Assembly (NCBI GenBank): GCA_021371965.1
Contig: JAJFVE010000147.1
Coordinates: forward strand, 1 to 18,020
DNA from: Planctomycetaceae bacterium
GTDB taxonomy: Bacteria; Planctomycetota; Phycisphaerae; SM23-33
Direction of reading: 5' to 3'
Length of the DNA: 18,020 nt
Position 1 is the first letter of the stretch, and each line of letters begins with the position of its first letter. The translations under genes were made by a program, and so were the position numbers. This document shows, piece by piece, positions 8,112 through 15,121 of this stretch. The notes below the pieces were generated by a model that made no database searches, was not told where the DNA came from, and saw nothing but the letters and a program-made list of their open reading frames with translations.

Positions 8112-8129
8112 CACGGCCGTCGCGGCCAT
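8112..8129 (+). repeat. REP-like palindrome, decayed copy
   Basis: CACGGCCG, loop TCG, then CGGCCAT. It is almost identical to the copy at 16332-16350 but has two arm mismatches. It lies across the -35 region of rnpB. Confidence 0.5.
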
Positions 8130-8302
8130 ACGCTGGACGGGCGAAGAGTAAACATCATCAAAGTCTGGATTGCCGAGCGGTTGGAGAAATCATCCACCTG
8201 ATTCTGCGCCATGGCAGGCGGGGCATTCCATTCTTGCGCAGATGTGGTACTCTACGGGTTCGCCGGGGCTGGGGGCGGTCGCTTCGGCGGGCAGGAAACA
8301 TC

Positions 8303-9820
8303 ATGATGCATCATACCCAGTGGTCCAGTCGTCGCATCGGGGCGGCCGGGGCGGTTCTTATCGCCGCCTCTGTGTTGTCGTGCGCTGCCGGCGGGGCGGC
8401 GGGGCAGGACTACATGACGGCCCTGAATTACCTTTCGGCGGCCTTGGCCGACAACGGCAGGACTCGCAGCATTCTTCCGGCGTTGCGGGCGGTTCGCGAC
8501 CCCGCGTTGCTACCGGTGTTTGCCGCCCTGAGCCGCTGCGGCGACCGCGAGCTGCGGGCCTTCGCCGTCGAGGCGTTGCCTGAGTGCGGCGGCGCCGAGG
8601 CGGGGGCGGCATTGAAGGAGCGGGTCTGGAACGACCCGAGCAACGAGATCCGCGCCGGGGCGCTGGTACACCTGAGCTCGCTGAAGATTCTGACCGATCA
8701 GGAGTTGCTCGACGTCATCGCCAAGGTCGGCGACGAGAACGTGCGGTCGCTGGCGGCCGACATGCTCACCCAGGGCGAGGGCCGGGCCAAGGCCATTCCG
8801 GCCTTGCGGTCGCTGGTCAAGTCGAAGGACCCGACCATCCGCACCGCGGCGCAGTTGGCGCTACTCAAGCTGGGGATCGAGGACTTCAAGGACGATCTGT
8901 TCAAGGCGGCGGCCGACGCCAACACCTCTGACGCGGTGGTGAGCCTGCTGGTTCGCAAGATCGGGCAGGACAAGATCGCCGCCGGTCTGGAACTGGCGCG
9001 ACAGGTGGCGCAGTCGGACCGCGCCGCCCCGGTGCGCGTCTCGGCGTATGCTGCCTTGGCTGAACTCTCCCCGCGCGACGTGCAGACGGTTCGCACGGCC
9101 CTGCAGGGCTCGGACATGACGATCTTCAAGATCTACCTGCTCAAGATCGTTGCCAAGAGCCCGCAGGCTCAGCAGCAGTTGAGGATACTGGCCTCGAACG
9201 ACAATCCGTCGGTGGCCGTGCTGGTGCGGCTGGAATTGGCGCGGCTGGACGGAGCGGCCCAGACCGGTGCGGCCGCGGCTGCGGCGCTCAAGCTGGGCCA
9301 CCCGATCGTTGTCGATTACGTCGTCGAGTGCGCCCGCAAGGACATGGCCGACCGAGGCCCGCTGGCCGAGGCGTACGTGGCGCCGCTGCTGGCGTACATT
9401 CGCAGCCTCGACGCCCCGGGCGCGACTCTCGGAGCCGACCACATCCGCGGGGCGATGGCCGCGACGCTATTGATTAATCTCGGCACGCCGGCGGCGACGG
9501 ATGGCCTGCGCGAGATCGCCGCCGGACGCTACGGCAGTGGCGTGCGGATGGTGGGGGCCGCCCTGATGCGCACGACCAACCCCGAATGCATCGGCTTGGC
9601 GCGGGTGCTGATTGCCAGCTCGTATCAGGAGGTGGTCTTCGACGGGGCGCTGACGCTGGCGCGGTTCAATCAGCCCCAGGCCCTGCCGGCGCTGCGAAAG
9701 ATTGTCGACAATCCCGACCCGGCCCAGCCCGGCGCTACGGCCATGGCCGCCTGGTACGTGCTGAAGCTCTCGGGCAAGGGTCCGGCGGCCGCCCGAGCGC
9801 TGGCCGAGCAGATCAAGTAG
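8303..9820 (+). CDS. Exported HEAT-repeat protein
   Basis: 505-residue protein with an N-terminal signal (hydrophobic AAGAVLIAASVLSCAAGG). The sequence VLSC could be a weak lipobox, so it may be a lipoprotein or a soluble periplasmic protein. The rest is a superhelix of HEAT/Armadillo-like repeats, seen as recurring LLPVFAALS, IPALRSLVKSKDPTIRTAA, ALLKLG, ALPALRKIVDN and AAWYVLKLSG units with Asp/Pro turns about every 30-40 residues. Such scaffolds bind other proteins; no catalytic motif is visible. The ATG at 8303 (an ATG doublet) follows AGGAAA, and the open frame further upstream merely crosses rnpB. A TGGTACTCT extended -10-like box is near 8245-8253. The stop codon TAG is the TAG of a REP-like GTAG motif. 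The gene is divergent from rnpB and convergent with the response regulator. Confidence 0.85.
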   Translation: MMHHTQWSSRRIGAAGAVLIAASVLSCAAGGAAGQDYMTALNYLSAALADNGRTRSILPALRAVRDPALLPVFAALSRCGDRELRAFAVEALPECGGAEAGAALKERVWNDPSNEIRAGALVHLSSLKILTDQELLDVIAKVGDENVRSLAADMLTQGEGRAKAIPALRSLVKSKDPTIRTAAQLALLKLGIEDFKDDLFKAAADANTSDAVVSLLVRKIGQDKIAAGLELARQVAQSDRAAPVRVSAYAALAELSPRDVQTVRTALQGSDMTIFKIYLLKIVAKSPQAQQQLRILASNDNPSVAVLVRLELARLDGAAQTGAAAAAALKLGHPIVVDYVVECARKDMADRGPLAEAYVAPLLAYIRSLDAPGATLGADHIRGAMAATLLINLGTPAATDGLREIAAGRYGSGVRMVGAALMRTTNPECIGLARVLIASSYQEVVFDGALTLARFNQPQALPALRKIVDNPDPAQPGATAMAAWYVLKLSGKGPAAARALAEQIK

Positions 9821-9863
9821 CACGGGCATCTTGCCCGTCAGTAGCATGGGCGTCCCGCCCATG
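9817..9863 (+). repeat. REP-like cluster 1, two palindromes
   Basis: Copy a is GTAG then ACGGGCA-TCT-TGCCCGT (arms 9822-9828 and 9832-9838). Copy b is GTAG then CATGGGCG-TCC-CGCCCATG (arms 9845-9852 and 9856-9863). Both face the same way and fill the whole gap between the convergent HEAT and response-regulator genes, ending on the base before the regulator stop. Confidence 0.75.
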
Positions 9864-10253
9864 TCACCGCGCGAGCAGGGCCTGGACCTTCGAGATCAGC
9901 ACGTCGAGGTCGACGGGTTTTTCCAGAAAATCCGCATGGGGCAGCAGCGCGCCCGGCGCGTGCTGGGCGCCGAAGCCCAGCGGTCCGCGCGGGTCGACGG
10001 CCGACAGGATCAGGATCGTCAGGCCCTGAAACTGTTCGTCGTCGGCCAGCGATTGCGCCAGGTCAAGGCCCTCGGCGCGGCGTTCGGGGAACATCACGTC
10101 CAGGATGAGCAGGTCGGGGCGTCGCAGGGCCAGGGTTTCGCGTGAGGCCTCGATGCTGGCGGCGATCCGGGTCTGGTGGCCCAGGGCCCGCATGACGGTT
10201 GCGACGGCTTGGGCGAAGTCCTCGTCATCATCGACGATCAGTATGTACGCCAT
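9864..10253 (-). CDS. Single-domain response regulator
   Basis: 129-residue canonical receiver domain without an output domain. The acidic cluster is Asp8-Asp9-Asp10 (LIVDDDEDF). The phospho-acceptor is Asp52 in LILDVMFP, the switch residue is Ser84 (ILILSAVD), and the conserved Lys is Lys112 in FLEKPVD. Between strands 3 and 4 the loop is longer than usual (PERRAEGLDLAQSLADDEQ). The start ATG at 10253 lies inside the last codons of the kinase gene, with GGAG and AGGA just upstream, so the two are co-transcribed and probably coupled. It most likely accepts phosphate from that kinase and acts by protein contact, or passes phosphate on in a relay, since no DNA-binding region is present. Confidence 0.92.
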   Translation of the reverse strand: MAYILIVDDDEDFAQAVATVMRALGHQTRIAASIEASRETLALRRPDLLILDVMFPERRAEGLDLAQSLADDEQFQGLTILILSAVDPRGPLGFGAQHAPGALLPHADFLEKPVDLDVLISKVQALLAR

Positions 10254-11689
10254 GGTCCTGCTCCGATCTCGTCGGCTGGCGGCGGGGGCTGGTCTGACGC
10301 CAGCGGCAGCGTGGCTTCAAAGGTTGTGCCCTCGCCTACGGCGCTGGAGACTTTCAGGCGGATGCCGTACATCGCCACGATGTCCCGCACGATCGCCAGG
10401 CCCAGGCCGGACGACTCGCGATTGTGCTGTGCGGCTGCGGCCGTGCGGTAGTACGGGTCGAAGATGCGCGACAGCTTGTCGGGCTCGATCCCGATGCCGC
10501 GGTCCTCAATGCAGGCGACGGCGCGGCCGCTCTCGTCGCGATGGCAACTGACGCGCACCTGCCCGCCGGGGCGCGAATAGAGCACGGCGTTGGTGACGAG
10601 GTTGCCGAAGAGCATCTTGAGATGCTCCTCGACGCCGCGGGCGGGCGAGGACTGCAGCGACTCGATCAGCGTCACGCCGCGTTCGGCCGCGCGGTCGCGC
10701 ACCTGCTGGCAGCACCAGGCCAGCACACCGGCCAGGTCCAGCTCGACCATTGCGGCCGCACGCTGGCTGAGCGACTGAAGATTGGCCAGCAGCAGCATGT
10801 CCTGGATCTCGTTGGCCAGGCGCCGCGAGCGGGCGTCGATGCGGCGCACGATCGGCATCGCCGCCTCGCTGAGCTCTCCGGCGTAGCCCTTGAGCAGCAA
10901 CTGCGTGTTGGCGTGGATAGCCGCGAAGGGCGCCTTGAGCTCGTGCGTGGTCTGCAGCATGTGACGCATGCGCTCCTGGCGGGCCTGCTCGAGTATGCGA
11001 TTGGCCGCCGCCAGCTCGCGGCTGCGGCGGCGGACCAGCTCCGAAAGCATCGACGCCAGATACCACACCACGATCATGAAGGCGATCATCAGGGCGAAAT
11101 TAACCGCCCCGAGCCCGCGCGGCGCCGGTTGAGCGAACACGCTTGCAGATGTCGCCAGGCCCGACTGCTCGGCTGCCACGCAGGCGATGAACATTCCCGC
11201 CGCCACGAGCGCCACCGCCAGGCTCTGCCGCCGCGAAAAGAAGATGCACGCCAGGATGATGTGAAACAGATACGCCCCGGCCGCGAACGTGCCCAGGCTG
11301 CCGATGAAATGCACCACGGCCGTCAGCACCAGAAGGTCGACGACGATCTGCGCCCAGAGCATGACCTGGGCGTTGGCGCGGGCGGCCCCGGCGCGTCGCG
11401 CCCAGCCGACGTAGCCGACGTTCGCCACCACCAGCGCCGCCGCCAGCACCCACGGCCACAGCATCGCCCCGCGCAGACCCAGCGAGTCGATGACGAGCGG
11501 GATAGCCGTAGCGGCGCCGGCGGCCGCCAGCACCGCCGCCACCAGCCAGCGGAAGCGGCAGAACATGATAACGTTTCGCCCGAGGATGTCCTGGGGCATG
11601 GCCGCGTCGCCGGCGTCGGCCTCCTCGCGGCGCGACGCGGGTGGCGCTAAGGGCAGTTCGTACGTCGCTCTGTCGGCGATACCGGCCAA
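10238..11689 (-). CDS. Membrane sensor histidine kinase
   Basis: 483-residue sensor kinase. After a hydrophilic 40-residue N-terminus come about six membrane helices (residues 46-68, 76-96, 108-130, 133-151, 155-173, 192-215) with short connections and no large periplasmic domain. The signal is therefore probably sensed in the membrane. A short coiled linker (SELVRRRSRELAAANRILEQ) leads to the HisKA domain with phospho-acceptor His249 (TTHELKAPF). The ATPase domain shows the N box (Asn363 and Asn367 in FGNLVTNAVLYS), G1 (IEDRGIGIE, Asp396), F box (IFDPYY) and G2 (SSGLGLAIV). The start is TTG at 11689, chosen because GAGGAG lies six bases upstream. The 3' end overlaps the response regulator by 16 bases. 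The six-helix sensor is not a family I can name. Confidence 0.92.
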   Translation of the reverse strand: MAGIADRATYELPLAPPASRREEADAGDAAMPQDILGRNVIMFCRFRWLVAAVLAAAGAATAIPLVIDSLGLRGAMLWPWVLAAALVVANVGYVGWARRAGAARANAQVMLWAQIVVDLLVLTAVVHFIGSLGTFAAGAYLFHIILACIFFSRRQSLAVALVAAGMFIACVAAEQSGLATSASVFAQPAPRGLGAVNFALMIAFMIVVWYLASMLSELVRRRSRELAAANRILEQARQERMRHMLQTTHELKAPFAAIHANTQLLLKGYAGELSEAAMPIVRRIDARSRRLANEIQDMLLLANLQSLSQRAAAMVELDLAGVLAWCCQQVRDRAAERGVTLIESLQSSPARGVEEHLKMLFGNLVTNAVLYSRPGGQVRVSCHRDESGRAVACIEDRGIGIEPDKLSRIFDPYYRTAAAAQHNRESSGLGLAIVRDIVAMYGIRLKVSSAVGEGTTFEATLPLASDQPPPPADEIGAGPWRTY

Positions 11690-11730
11690 GATCGCTCCTC
11701 GGGCGCAGCGTGGGGACTGTCGTCTTCATC

Positions 11731-11736
11731 ATTTTA
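11731..11736 (-). promoter_or_regulatory. Possible -10 box of kinase operon
   Basis: TAAAAT on the minus strand would start transcription near 11724, giving a leader of about 35 bases that includes the GAGGAG ribosome site. The -35 is weak (CTGCCG at 18 bases). Confidence 0.35.
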
Positions 11737-11803
11737 CCAACGTGTCGGCAGTGCCGGCAGCGTAATGCCTGAGTTACCGGGAGGAAAAGTCGCGGCGGCG
11801 CCA

Positions 11804-11832
11804 TTGTTCCGGCGGCGGCGGGACACTACGAT
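11804..11832 (+). promoter_or_regulatory. ispD promoter, leaderless arrangement
   Basis: TTGTTC (11804-11809), a 17-base spacer, then TACGAT (11827-11832). Seven bases later comes the ATG at 11840, so transcription should begin at or next to the start codon. Confidence 0.45.
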
Positions 11833-11839
11833 GTGGGCC

Positions 11840-12514
11840 ATGCGCAACGTGTCGGTGATCATTCCCGCGGCCGGGGCGTCCAAACGGTTCGGCGGGCCCG
11901 TCAGCAAGATCTTCGCTCCGCTGCAGGGGCGGGCGGTGCTGCTGCGCACGCTGGATGTCTTTGCGGCGCGGGCGGAGGTGCTGGAGATTCTCATGCCCGT
12001 CTCGCCCGACGACATGGCGGCCGTGCGCGAGCGCTTCGGCGGAGAGCTGGAGGGCCTGAATGTGCGTCTGATCGCCGGCGGGGCGATGCGCAGCGACTCG
12101 GTTCGGGCGGCCCTGATGGCGGTCGACGGGCGGGCCGAGCTGGTGTGCGTACACGATGCGGTGCGTCCGTGCGTGAGCCAGGCGTGCCTGGATGCGGTGC
12201 TCACCGAGGCGGCGCGGGGCGGGGCGGCGATTCTTGCCTGGCCGATCCACGGCACGGTCAAGCGGGTCGACGCCGAGGGCGTGATCGAGGCCACCGTCGA
12301 CCGCAGCGGTCTGTGGGAAGCCCAGACCCCGCAGGTGTTCCGCCTGGACATTCTTCGCCGCGCGTACGCCGCCGGCGCGACGGCCACCGACGACGCGCAC
12401 CTGGTGCAGCAGGCCGGGTTTGACGTTCGTGTCGTTCCCGGCGATGCCCGCAACATCAAGATCACGACGCCCGCCGATCTGGAGTTCGCCCAGATCGCGC
12501 TGGGTTCCATCTGA
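11840..12514 (+). CDS. ispD: 2-C-methyl-D-erythritol 4-phosphate cytidylyltransferase
   Basis: 224-residue cytosolic enzyme of the MEP isoprenoid pathway. It joins CTP and 2-C-methylerythritol 4-phosphate to form CDP-ME and pyrophosphate. The nucleotide-binding loop is IIPAAGASKRFGG at the very start, followed by the conserved Lys in SKIF. GGAMRSDSVRAAL binds CTP. VHDAVRP carries the metal-binding Asp, and TVKRVD holds the second conserved Lys. The family words TPQVFR and TDDAHLVQQAG follow, and KITTPADLEFA closes the fold as in other IspD proteins. The frame is open back to 11765. Two ATGs compete, 11831 and 11840. I prefer 11840 because it places the Rossmann strand where other IspD proteins have it and sits seven bases after a -10-like box. 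IspF is not adjacent. The gene is divergent from the kinase operon. Confidence 0.93.
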   Translation: MRNVSVIIPAAGASKRFGGPVSKIFAPLQGRAVLLRTLDVFAARAEVLEILMPVSPDDMAAVRERFGGELEGLNVRLIAGGAMRSDSVRAALMAVDGRAELVCVHDAVRPCVSQACLDAVLTEAARGGAAILAWPIHGTVKRVDAEGVIEATVDRSGLWEAQTPQVFRLDILRRAYAAGATATDDAHLVQQAGFDVRVVPGDARNIKITTPADLEFAQIALGSI

Positions 12515-12720
12515 GGCGCGTCCGCATCCCGTTTTGGCAGCGGTCGAGTCCCCATGGGATCTTCGGCTTGCTCGGCGGGTTGTTTCCCCGATTCTTTGAA
12601 CTTTCTTTATGCCATCGTATCCCCCCCATGACTGAGGCATTTCACGCCATCGAAGAATTATCGCCACTCAAATTTGCCTGCGGCCGATTCGTGGCCTATG
12701 TTGATTAGTGGAACACCCAG

Positions 12721-12818
12721 CCTCCCGACTCAAGGCCCGCGTGGCCATGTTCCTCGGGAGGATTCCTGGATAGTCGGCCTTGGCCGCTGTGGAGGGATCG
12801 TCCCTTCGGCCAAGGCCG
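12721..12818 (+). other. Two tandem stem-loops
   Basis: Stem 1: CCTCCCGA (12721-12728) pairs with TCGGGAGG (12754-12761), and GGCC-CGCGT-GGCC lies inside. Stem 2: CGGCCTTGGCCG (12775-12786) pairs with CGGCCAAGGCCG (12807-12818), with AGGGA-TCG-TCCCT nested inside. In addition GGAACA at 12710-12715 could pair with TGTTCC at 12748-12753, crossing stem 1. This may be a structured RNA or a transcription barrier; the strand is not determined. Confidence 0.4.
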
Positions 12819-12860
12819 CTTATTTGCGCCCCCGATGGCGGACTGTCTACATCTTCAACT

Positions 12861-12889
12861 TCGACCTTTGAACTTCCCGCAGGTACAAT
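12861..12889 (+). promoter_or_regulatory. Phosphodiesterase promoter, leaderless arrangement
   Basis: TCGACC (12861-12866), a 17-base spacer and TACAAT (12884-12889), then six bases to the ATG at 12896. No Shine-Dalgarno sequence is at normal distance. Confidence 0.5.
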
Positions 12890-12895
12890 CGCGAT

Positions 12896-13402
12896 ATGAA
12901 GATCGGAATCGTTTCGGACAGTCATGGCAAGAGCGTGCGGCTGCGGCGGGCGATGGAGATCTTCATCGCCGCCGACGCCGATGCCGTCGTCCATTGCGGC
13001 GACATCTGCTCGCTCGACGACGTCGAGCTGCTGGCGATGGGGCCTTCCGGGCGGCCGCAACCGCATCTCGTCGCAGGCAACATGGACCGCAACCGCCCGG
13101 CGCTGCTGGCCGCGGCCCGGCATTGGAACGTGCGGTATCATGACGAAGTGATTGAGGTCCCCATCGGCGAGGGCGAGTATCTCGCGGCCGTTCACGGCCA
13201 CATCCCCTCGCTACTGTCGGACCTGATCGACGACGAGCAGTTTCCGTACGTCTGTCACGGCCACACGCACGACACGCGCGACGAGCGCGTGGGCATCACG
13301 CGGGTCATCAACCCCGGCGCGCTGTACGACGCGAGGCCGCTGACGGTGGCCATCCTGGACACCGACACTGACGAGTTGACATTTCACGAAGTGGAAGATT
13401 AG
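12896..13402 (+). CDS. YfcE/MJ0936-type metallophosphodiesterase
   Basis: 168-residue cytosolic calcineurin-like phosphoesterase with a two-metal active site. All ligand motifs are present in order: SDSHG (Asp8, His10), HCGDI (Asp36), GNMD (Asn62), VHGH (His100), and HGHTH (His121, His123). INPGA closes the fold. The length and motif spacing fit the YfcE/MJ0936 group, whose members cleave phosphodiesters in vitro with broad substrates; the physiological substrate is usually unknown. The start ATG is at the very beginning of the fold (MKIGIVSDSH), so no upstream extension is likely. It is probably transcribed alone from a promoter that may give a leaderless mRNA. It converges on pyk, with a 104-base gap that contains a second copy of the TTTGCCACAGAG core. 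Confidence 0.9.
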   Translation: MKIGIVSDSHGKSVRLRRAMEIFIAADADAVVHCGDICSLDDVELLAMGPSGRPQPHLVAGNMDRNRPALLAAARHWNVRYHDEVIEVPIGEGEYLAAVHGHIPSLLSDLIDDEQFPYVCHGHTHDTRDERVGITRVINPGALYDARPLTVAILDTDTDELTFHEVED

Positions 13403-13409
13403 CAGAAGC

Positions 13410-13421
13410 TTTGCCACAGAG
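13410..13421. repeat. Short copy of the GCCACAGAG repeat core
   Basis: TTTGCCACAGAG, identical to 6049-6060, lies eight bases after the phosphodiesterase stop. The match ends there, so this is either a tiny remnant or chance. Confidence 0.3.
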
Positions 13422-13506
13422 ATCTTGGCGCGGCCTCAGGGATATGGCGGCTGGGAAACGGCTGCCATGGCACCCGAGGTCTCGCACCGGCCGGAGTCTT
13501 CACCGG

Positions 13507-14928
13507 CTACTGCACTGTGTGCACCACCAGCGTGTTGGTCAGGCCGGGGATGCCGAAGGGTTGGCCCGAGATCACCACCAGCTTGTCGCCCTTGGCGGCC
13601 ACGCCCAGGCGCAGGGCGAACTGTGTCGCCGTCGCCAGCACCTCGTCGGTGCTTGTCAGCATCGGCGTCTGGAGGCCCAGCACGCCGTAGTACAGGCACA
13701 TCCGCCGCACGCTGTCGGCCTTGGGCGACAGGCCCAGGATCGGGCACGACGGGCGGTGCTTGGAGAACATCTGGGCGGTCTTGCCGGTCATGGTGAAGAC
13801 GGCGATGGCCGCGACGGGTTCGCGGGCGGTGATGTCGCGGATCGAGTCGGCCAGGGCGGCGGTCGTCGCCGATGTGTGGCGCGGCGGAATCTTCAGGTCC
13901 CGCAGCGTGCGGTCGTGATAGGACTGCATCGAGCTGACGATAGAGTTCATCATCGTCACGGCCTCGATGGGGTACTTGCCCACGGCCGTCTCGCCCGAGA
14001 GCATCACCGCGTCGGCGTGGTCGAGCACGGCGTTGGCCACGTCCGAGACCTCTGCCCTCGTGGGGGTGGCGTTTTCGGTCATCGACTCGAGCATCTGCGT
14101 GGCGATGATGCACGGCTTGGCCTGGATCGCGCAGTGGTGGGCGATGGTCTTCTGCGCCACGGGCACTGCCGGCAGGTCCATCTCGACGCCCAGGTCGCCG
14201 CGGGCGACCATCACCGCGTCGGCGGCCGCGACGATGTCCTGGATGGCGTCCATCGCCTGGGGCTTCTCGATCTTGGCGACGATGGGCAGCGGCCGCCCGG
14301 CGGCGGCCAGCACGCCTCGCAGGTCCTCGATATCCTGGGGTTTTCGCACGAACGACTGGGCGACGTAGTCGAAGTCGTGGGCCGCGATCCAGGCCGCGTC
14401 GGCGTGATCCTTCTCGGTCAGCGACGACAACGTCAGCGTCGTGTGTGGGAGGTTGACGCCCTTGCCGCAGGCGAGTACGCCCCCGCGCTGGACGGTGCAG
14501 ACGATCTGGTCCTTGTCGCCGGCCTCGGTCACCTGCAGGCGGATCTTGCCGTCGTCGAGCAGGATGGTCTGCCCGGGTCGGGCCTGGTCGACCAGTTCGG
14601 CCAGCGTCGTCGAGATGTGCTGCGCGTCGCCGATGATCGGCTGGCGCTGGATGATGAGGCTCTGCCCCTCGCCCAGCAGCACGCTGCCGCCGGTGATCTG
14701 GCCCACGCGGATCTTGGGCCCGCACAGGTCGCCCAGCACCGCCAGCGGACGGCCGATCTCCCGCTCGATCTTGCGGATGGCCGTCAGCACCTCGAGCCGC
14801 TGCTCGTTGGCCCCGTGCGAGAAATTGATCCGGAACACGTCCACGCCCGCCTCGACCAGCCGCCGTAGCGTGGCCTCGGACGCACTGGCCGGCCCGATCG
14901 TCGCGATGATCTTTGTGCGTATCAGCAT
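13507..14928 (-). CDS. pyk: Pyruvate kinase
   Basis: 473-residue glycolytic enzyme converting phosphoenolpyruvate and ADP to pyruvate and ATP, of normal length for bacterial pyruvate kinase. The start TKIIATIGPAS is diagnostic. Substrate-site residues are Arg33, Asn35 and Ser37 (VFRINFSHG), then Asp67 and Lys72 (GDLCGPKIR). The signature IVAKIEKPQAMD supplies catalytic Lys219 and metal ligand Glu221. VARGDLGVE gives Asp245. ATQMLESM, DVANAVLD and MLSGETAVGKYP complete the A domain. The C-terminal domain is full length and ends in LVVHTVQ. An in-frame ATG at 14937 overlaps the -10-like box, so the next ATG at 14928 is preferred. No other glycolytic gene is nearby. A REP-like cluster lies directly upstream. 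Confidence 0.96.
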   Translation of the reverse strand: MLIRTKIIATIGPASASEATLRRLVEAGVDVFRINFSHGANEQRLEVLTAIRKIEREIGRPLAVLGDLCGPKIRVGQITGGSVLLGEGQSLIIQRQPIIGDAQHISTTLAELVDQARPGQTILLDDGKIRLQVTEAGDKDQIVCTVQRGGVLACGKGVNLPHTTLTLSSLTEKDHADAAWIAAHDFDYVAQSFVRKPQDIEDLRGVLAAAGRPLPIVAKIEKPQAMDAIQDIVAAADAVMVARGDLGVEMDLPAVPVAQKTIAHHCAIQAKPCIIATQMLESMTENATPTRAEVSDVANAVLDHADAVMLSGETAVGKYPIEAVTMMNSIVSSMQSYHDRTLRDLKIPPRHTSATTAALADSIRDITAREPVAAIAVFTMTGKTAQMFSKHRPSCPILGLSPKADSVRRMCLYYGVLGLQTPMLTSTDEVLATATQFALRLGVAAKGDKLVVISGQPFGIPGLTNTLVVHTVQ

Positions 14929-14935
14929 GCAGGCC

Positions 14936-14962
14936 ATTCTATGGAAAGCGCCCGCCGGGCAA
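14936..14962 (-). promoter_or_regulatory. pyk promoter, leaderless arrangement
   Basis: TAGAAT (14941-14936) lies seven bases before the ATG at 14928. A possible -35, TTGCCC (14962-14957), is 15 bases upstream, which is short. Confidence 0.4.
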
Positions 14963-14977
14963 CAGCGCCAACTGAAA

Positions 14978-15073
14978 GTAGCATGGGCGGGACGCCCATG
15001 TCCCTGATCCTTGAAAGGTCGGAGAGCATGGGCGAGACGCCCATGCCACTCACGGGCGGGACGCCCGTGCTAC
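14978..15073. repeat. REP-like cluster 2, three palindromes
   Basis: Copy c: arms CATGGGCG 14982-14989 and CGCCCATG 14993-15000, loop GGA, preceded by GTAG. Copy d: arms 15027-15034 and 15038-15045, loop AGA, followed by CCAC. Copy e: CACGGGCG 15051-15058 and CGCCCGTG 15062-15069, loop GGA, followed by CTAC. The cluster occupies the divergent gap between pyk and the first beta-helix gene. Confidence 0.75.
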
Positions 15074-15121
15074 ATCAGACTATGATATAAAGACGCCTTC
15101 AGCGGAAATCGAGGAGCACTC

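Larger units (their letters stand above)
12515..12895. other. Intergenic region without a credible gene
   Basis: 381 bases between ispD and the phosphodiesterase. GC is lower at 12590-12680, with a C7 run near 12630. Short frames exist on both strands (for example from 12674), but they lack ribosome sites and protein-like composition. The right half holds the two stem-loops listed separately and the phosphodiesterase promoter. No clear T-tract terminator for ispD is visible. Confidence 0.5.

Noticed and set aside
7826..8302. N-terminal extension of the HEAT protein
   Set aside because: The open frame crosses RNase P RNA on the other strand. The ATG at 8303 has a ribosome site and begins a signal peptide.
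12674..12871. Small plus-strand frame between ispD and the phosphodiesterase
   Set aside because: No ribosome site, no protein-like composition, and it overlaps two stem-loops.
13411..14868. Plus-strand 485-codon frame over pyk
   Set aside because: Antisense to an unmistakable pyruvate kinase; skewed composition and no domain.
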